NCBI GenBank assembly: GCA_021738605.1
Contig: JAIPBY010000091.1
Coordinates: forward strand, 1-9,272
Length of the DNA stretch: 9,272 nucleotides
From: Chitinophagaceae bacterium
GTDB taxonomy: Bacteria > Bacteroidota > Bacteroidia > Chitinophagales > Chitinophagaceae
Direction: 5' to 3'
Below are positions 5,560 to 9,272 of the stretch, in pieces; positions within the stretch are counted from its first letter, which is position 1, and each line of letters begins with the position of its first letter. The position numbers and the translations under genes were made by a program. The notes beneath the pieces are model-generated. The model was not told where the DNA came from, searched no databases, and saw only the letters and a list, made by a program, of their open reading frames with translations.

Positions 5560-5567
5560 ATTTATTG
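5554..5567. repeat. 14-bp perfect AT-rich palindrome at protease stop
   Basis: CAATAAATTTATTG covers the protease stop codon and ends on the TTG proposed as the -33 element of the truB promoter. It could be an operator half-overlapping that promoter or simply AT-rich chance. It has no following T-run and is not a convincing terminator. Confidence 0.3.
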
Positions 5568-5597
5568 AATTCAGCCTGCTTTCCGCTGTACCTTTGC
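5565..5597 (+). promoter_or_regulatory. truB promoter abutting the start codon
   Basis: TTG (5565-5567), 21 nt, then TACCTTTGC (5589-5597), matching the Bacteroidota promoter. The box ends only 4 nt before the truB ATG (5602), so transcription would begin at or within a few bases of the start codon. This predicts a leaderless or nearly leaderless mRNA. Confidence 0.7.
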
Positions 5598-5601
5598 GGC
5601 C

Positions 5602-6315
5602 ATGCAACATTCACATCCTGCTATCAATAACCAATCCTTTTTGGATGGTCGGGTTCTGTTGATGGACAAACCCCTTCAATGGACATCTTTTGATGTTGTC
5701 AAAAAAATTCGCACCCTGACCAGGGTCAGCAAGGTAGGCCATGCCGGAACCTTGGATCCATTGGCAACTGGTTTATTGATTGTTTGTACCGGAAAGTTCA
5801 CAAAGAAGATCAATGAATACATGGCGGCTGAGAAAGAATACTCAGGCAGCTTTACCCTCGGATCTACAACACCCACCTACGACCTGGAATCGGAACCAGT
5901 TTTTCAATCGGTTACCGATCACCTTACTGAAGACATGATCAAAAATGCTACTACCGCATTCACAGGTGAAATCATGCAAATTCCCCCTGCCCATTCTGCC
6001 ATCAAAAAAGGAGGCACACCAGCCTATGTGCTGGCCAGAAAAGGGAAGGAGGTTAAAATGGAGCCCAGAAAAATCACAATTTCAGTCTTTGAAATTACAA
6101 ACATAGAACTCCCAAGGGTGGATTTCAGGGTTGTTTGTACCACGGGCACCTATATCAGGAGCCTTGCCTTTGATTTTGGAAATGCCTTGGGTTGTGGAGG
6201 CTATTTGTCTGCCCTTAGGCGAGACAGGATAGGGGAGTTTACTGTCAACAATGCAATGGATATCAATCAATTAACTGAAATGGTATTGGGCGGCACTTCA
6301 GGTAAAATAATCTGA
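5602..6315 (+). CDS. truB: tRNA pseudouridine(55) synthase TruB
   Basis: This 237-aa protein is TruB, which isomerises U55 in the T-loop of nearly all tRNAs to pseudouridine. The entry motif GRVLLMDKPLQWTSFDVV (16-33) and the catalytic motif GHAGTLDPLATGLL (46-59, nucleophile Asp52) are both present, followed by the KEYSGSFTLGSTTPTYD segment, IPPAHSAIKK and a GTYIRSLAFDFG motif typical of the fold. It lacks the C-terminal PUA extension of the E. coli enzyme, as usual in short Bacteroidota forms. I keep the ATG at 5602, although it gives about 12 residues before the conserved FLDGRVLL; the TTG at residue 14 is the only nearby alternative, and the next ATG (residue 21) would cut into the conserved part. 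It follows the protease by 42 bp but has its own promoter. Cytoplasmic. Confidence 0.97.
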   Translation: MQHSHPAINNQSFLDGRVLLMDKPLQWTSFDVVKKIRTLTRVSKVGHAGTLDPLATGLLIVCTGKFTKKINEYMAAEKEYSGSFTLGSTTPTYDLESEPVFQSVTDHLTEDMIKNATTAFTGEIMQIPPAHSAIKKGGTPAYVLARKGKEVKMEPRKITISVFEITNIELPRVDFRVVCTTGTYIRSLAFDFGNALGCGGYLSALRRDRIGEFTVNNAMDINQLTEMVLGGTSGKII

Positions 6316-6361
6316 TTTGTCAACCGAACCTTCAAGCTTCTTAATTGTTTGTTAATACTAA

Positions 6362-6395
6362 TTGATAATTGTATTCCAATAACTGATAAATTTGC
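6362..6395 (+). promoter_or_regulatory. Promoter of the TonB-dependent receptor
   Basis: TTG (6362-6364), 22 nt, then TAAATTTGC (6387-6395), matching TAnnTTTG. The ATG at 6413 lies 17 nt after the box, so the leader would be about 10-13 nt. No Shine-Dalgarno sequence is visible before the ATG. The receptor is therefore likely transcribed separately from truB; the gap 6316-6361 shows no clear terminator. Confidence 0.65.
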
Positions 6396-6412
6396 ACCTT
6401 AAACTATCTCTT

Positions 6413-9272
6413 ATGCGCCTAATTAAGTCATTTGTATTGGTTGCCATTTCCTTTTTGGCTTCCTTCAGTATTAATGCACAGGTAACAACGAGCTCAATGG
6501 CTGGAACTGTTCGTTCTACTGCCGGAGAAGCCTTATCTGGTGCGTCTGTTAAAGTAACCCACATGCCTACCGGAACCACCATCACAGCTGCTACATCGGC
6601 TACTGGAAGGTTCAGTGTTTCCAACATCCAACCTGGTGGTCCTTACACCGTTGAGGTTTCTTTTGTTGGGTACAAGGTTCAGACCCAGAAAGATATCTTC
6701 CTTGATCTGGGTGAAACCGGAAAGGTTGATTTTTCCATGGTAAGCAACAGCCAGGACCTGAAGGAAGTCGTCATCACCGGTTCAAAAGGAACACAGTTTG
6801 TGAATGGTGGAGTTGGAACTTCAATCAGTGCAGACAAATTGCAAAATCTTCCAACTGTAGGACGAAATCTTACCGATTTCATCCGTCTTACGCCACAGGC
6901 CAAAACAACATTTGGTGGTGGTATATCTATTGCAGGTCAAAACAACAGGTACAACCAGATCATGTTTGATGGTGCCGTTAACAACGACGTATTTGGTCTT
7001 TCTGAGTCTGGAACCAATGGTGGCCAGACGGGTTCATCTCCTATCAGCATTGACGCGATCGAATCATTCCAGGTGGGTGTTTCTCCTTATGATGTATCCT
7101 TCGGTAACTTTACCGGTGGTTCTGTCAATGCCATCACCAAGAGTGGTACCAACAAAACCAAAGGATCTGCATACTTCATCAACAGGAACCAGGATTTTAC
7201 AGGAAAGACTCCTTCTGGCTTGAAGTCAGCAGCAACCAAGCTCCCTGATTTTCAGGCAAACACTTTTGGTTTGACCCTTGGTGGAGCCCTTATCAAAAAC
7301 AAGTTGTTCTATTTTGTGAGTGCTGAGTTCCAGCGCGATGAAAGGCCACAGCCTTTTGATGCGTCTACTTTCAGAACCCCTCCAGGAGCTGCTTTTAAAG
7401 ATTCAGTGAACCTGATCGTTGCCAAGTTGAAAGGATTGGGCTACGATCCTGGTGCATACCTCGATATTCCAGATCTTTTGAACAGTGATAAAATTGCTGC
7501 AAAAATCACCTGGAACATCAACCCTAAGCACAGATTGAATTTCTCTTACCGTTATGCCAATTCTCAGCGTTCATTGACCAATGCCAGCACAAGCACAAGG
7601 GTCAACTTTTTCAACGCAGGCTACCTGATTCCAAGCAAAACAAATTCCGCTTCCCTTGAGTTGAATAGCAGGTTCTCCAATAAGCTCTCCAACAAGTTGT
7701 TGGCCACTTTCACCAATGTATTGGATGACCGTGACCCATTGGGCAAAGACTTCCCACGCGTTACATTGAACTCAGTGAACGGAACCAGCTATGTATTCGG
7801 AACTGAAAACTTCTCAACCGGTAACCAGCTGAAGCAGAACAATACTGCTATTTATGATGAGCTACGTTACACAACAGGAGACCACCAGATTAAGGTTGGT
7901 TTAGATGTTGAATACAGCAACTCCTACAACTTGTTTGTACGTGACAACTATGGAACTTATACGTATAACTTTGTTAATCACTGGCTGCAAGACCTTAGAC
8001 CTGCCCAATATTCAAGGTCTTTCTCTTTGGTGGATAACATCACCGGAGACGGAAGTGCGGCAGGAACCGAATTCAATACCCTCAGGGCTGGATTTTTCGT
8101 TGGTGACCAATGGCAGGTTTCAGACAAGTTCGAATTGAACTTTGGTCTTCGTTTCGACAATTTTGAATTCCTTACCGCTCCAAACGAAGACAAGTTCTTC
8201 AACACCAACGCACTTCCTGTTATTTCCTCAAGATGGGACATGCAAGGTGCCCGTTCTGGTCAGCGTCCTCAACCACAGTTGAGCATGTCTCCCCGTATTG
8301 GATTTACTTATCAAGCTGAGGAAAGCCTTAAAATCCGTGGTGGAATTGGTGCCTTCACCGGTCGTGTTCCATTGGTATGGCCTGGAGGTGTTTACAATAA
8401 TACCGGCGTAAACGTTGGTGGTATTGCATTGAATAATCCAAACATCACGTTCAGGGCAGATCCATTCAAGCAGTACAATCCTTCAGATGTAGGCGTAACT
8501 GCTGCTACACCTTCTGGCCAGATCGACCTGATTGCCAAAAACTTCAGGTTGCCAAAAGTATTGAAGGCATCTCTTGGCTTTGATAAGAATTTTGGACAGG
8601 GTTGGAAGTGGACTACTGACCTCTTGTTCCAAAAGAATATCAATGAAATTGTATACTACAATACATACGCTGGTCAAACCACCAAGAACGAGCTTGGGCA
8701 AGATGTATACTTGGCGATCAATGGTACTTCAACCAGCTATACCAGGTTTGATTTTGATCCAGCCTTAGCCGGTGTCCAAAACCCTTATGCAACCGGTATC
8801 TTCCTGATCACCAATGGTAAGAAAGACAAGGGACTTTCCTACAACTTTACCACTGCCATCGACAAGAGCTTCAGCAAGGGATGGTCATTCAACCTGAACT
8901 ATGGTTATGGTGATTCTTATACGTTGTTTGATGGTACAAGCTCTCAAAACAACTCCCAGTGGAGGTATATCGAAACGAAGAATGGTAGGAACAATATTGC
9001 ACTCAGCCGCTCTGATTTCGCGCAGCTTCACAGGTTCAGCAGCTTTGTATCTAAAAAGTTCAGCTATGCAGACAAAAGGCTTGCAACAACGGTTAGCATG
9101 TTCTACAATGGTCAGTCTGGCTCCCCTTATTCTTATGTATATTCAAGGAGCATGATCTATGACCAAAACGGTGCAAACGGTGAGTCTACTGATCTGATCT
9201 ACGTTCCAAAAGACTTGGCTGACTGGAGCAAATTCGCAGAAGCTTATACTTCTTCTGGCGTAACGTATACAG
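6413..9272 (+). CDS. Oar-like TonB-dependent outer-membrane receptor (3' end outside window)
   Basis: The frame from the ATG at 6413 stays open to the right edge: 953 complete codons and no stop, so the gene is cut by the window. A signal peptide (1-22, ending INA, mature end Gln23) is followed by a carboxypeptidase-regulatory-like/CnaB-type beta-sandwich (about 26-112: AGTVRSTAGEALSGASVKV ... GYKVQTQ). A DLKEVVITG segment (115-123) follows, in the position of a TonB-box-like linker. The plug spans about 125-246 (NLPTVGRNLTDFIRLTP; MFDGAVNNDVFG from 184; SPYDVSFGNFTGGSVNAITKSGTN). The remainder is beta-barrel with alternating aromatic strands. The VFG and YDV...GNFTGG signatures fit the Oar-like group and not SusC, and no SusD gene is seen. 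Typical members are about 1,050-1,100 aa, so some 100-150 residues are probably missing. Substrate unknown; a role in uptake or in outer-membrane export is possible for this group. Confidence 0.93.
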   Translation, partial: MRLIKSFVLVAISFLASFSINAQVTTSSMAGTVRSTAGEALSGASVKVTHMPTGTTITAATSATGRFSVSNIQPGGPYTVEVSFVGYKVQTQKDIFLDLGETGKVDFSMVSNSQDLKEVVITGSKGTQFVNGGVGTSISADKLQNLPTVGRNLTDFIRLTPQAKTTFGGGISIAGQNNRYNQIMFDGAVNNDVFGLSESGTNGGQTGSSPISIDAIESFQVGVSPYDVSFGNFTGGSVNAITKSGTNKTKGSAYFINRNQDFTGKTPSGLKSAATKLPDFQANTFGLTLGGALIKNKLFYFVSAEFQRDERPQPFDASTFRTPPGAAFKDSVNLIVAKLKGLGYDPGAYLDIPDLLNSDKIAAKITWNINPKHRLNFSYRYANSQRSLTNASTSTRVNFFNAGYLIPSKTNSASLELNSRFSNKLSNKLLATFTNVLDDRDPLGKDFPRVTLNSVNGTSYVFGTENFSTGNQLKQNNTAIYDELRYTTGDHQIKVGLDVEYSNSYNLFVRDNYGTYTYNFVNHWLQDLRPAQYSRSFSLVDNITGDGSAAGTEFNTLRAGFFVGDQWQVSDKFELNFGLRFDNFEFLTAPNEDKFFNTNALPVISSRWDMQGARSGQRPQPQLSMSPRIGFTYQAEESLKIRGGIGAFTGRVPLVWPGGVYNNTGVNVGGIALNNPNITFRADPFKQYNPSDVGVTAATPSGQIDLIAKNFRLPKVLKASLGFDKNFGQGWKWTTDLLFQKNINEIVYYNTYAGQTTKNELGQDVYLAINGTSTSYTRFDFDPALAGVQNPYATGIFLITNGKKDKGLSYNFTTAIDKSFSKGWSFNLNYGYGDSYTLFDGTSSQNNSQWRYIETKNGRNNIALSRSDFAQLHRFSSFVSKKFSYADKRLATTVSMFYNGQSGSPYSYVYSRSMIYDQNGANGESTDLIYVPKDLADWSKFAEAYTSSGVTYT

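Noticed and set aside
6316..6361. Terminator after truB
   Set aside because: Only the short AAGCTT palindrome and AT-rich sequence are present; there is no stem with a T-run.
6912..7223. A 103-codon plus-strand frame inside the TonB receptor
   Set aside because: It is a frame-shifted shadow; the receptor frame from 6413 stays open with clear plug motifs across the same bases.
6413..9272. SusC identity for the TonB receptor
   Set aside because: No SusD-like gene is visible in the window, and the plug signatures fit the Oar-like group better.

Overview
The window looks like a chromosomal segment of a Bacteroidota bacterium, most probably of the Chitinophagales/Sphingobacteriia side (family-level placement is a guess). 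The evidence is: promoters of the Bacteroidota type (TTG, about 19-22 nt, then TAnnTTTG); a secreted protease with a C-terminal type IX secretion (T9SS) sorting domain; an Oar-like TonB-dependent receptor; and the long NagB form fused to a PIG-L/LmbE domain that is usual in this phylum.

Layout. Positions 1-4146 are all on the minus strand, read right to left: a glutaminyl-peptide cyclotransferase lipoprotein (3301-4146), glucosamine-6-phosphate deaminase/LmbE fusion nagB (1304-3205, own promoter), a membrane acyl-CoA/fatty-acid desaturase (460-1206), then a tRNA-Arg(ACG) locus (66-426) closed by a strong terminator (8-51). A 222-bp divergent spacer follows. The plus strand then carries a T9SS-sorted M43 (pappalysin-like) metalloprotease (4369-5559), truB (5602-6315) and an Oar-like TonB-dependent receptor that runs off the right edge (6413-9272).

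The most interesting region is the tRNA-Arg locus. A tiny GIY-YIG endonuclease gene sits between two copies of the tRNA's 5' half. The intact tRNA (66-139) shares a 32-base stretch (108-139, tRNA nt 1-32) with a remnant at 375-426, and the remnant is itself split by a perfect 20-bp palindrome. The duplicated stretch ends exactly where the anticodon loop begins. The 235-bp unit between the copies is almost pure ORF: its ATG begins 2 nt inside the unit and its stop codon is supplied by the tRNA gene. The likely ancestral tRNA promoter now lies in front of the remnant. This fits a minimal endonuclease element that invaded the anticodon region of an essential tRNA gene and restored the tRNA by carrying a replacement 5' half. 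The tRNA also shows a paired change at the near-universal elbow contact (A19-U56 instead of G19-C56).

Functional links. The protease and the TonB receptor both have predicted signal peptides ending NA|Q, leaving Gln at the mature N-terminus, which is the kind of substrate the cyclotransferase in this same window would convert to pyroglutamate. The remaining genes (desaturase, nagB, truB) are housekeeping or metabolic and show no obvious shared pathway. No CRISPR array, rRNA or classical transposase is present, and no gene-free stretch exceeds 300 bp.
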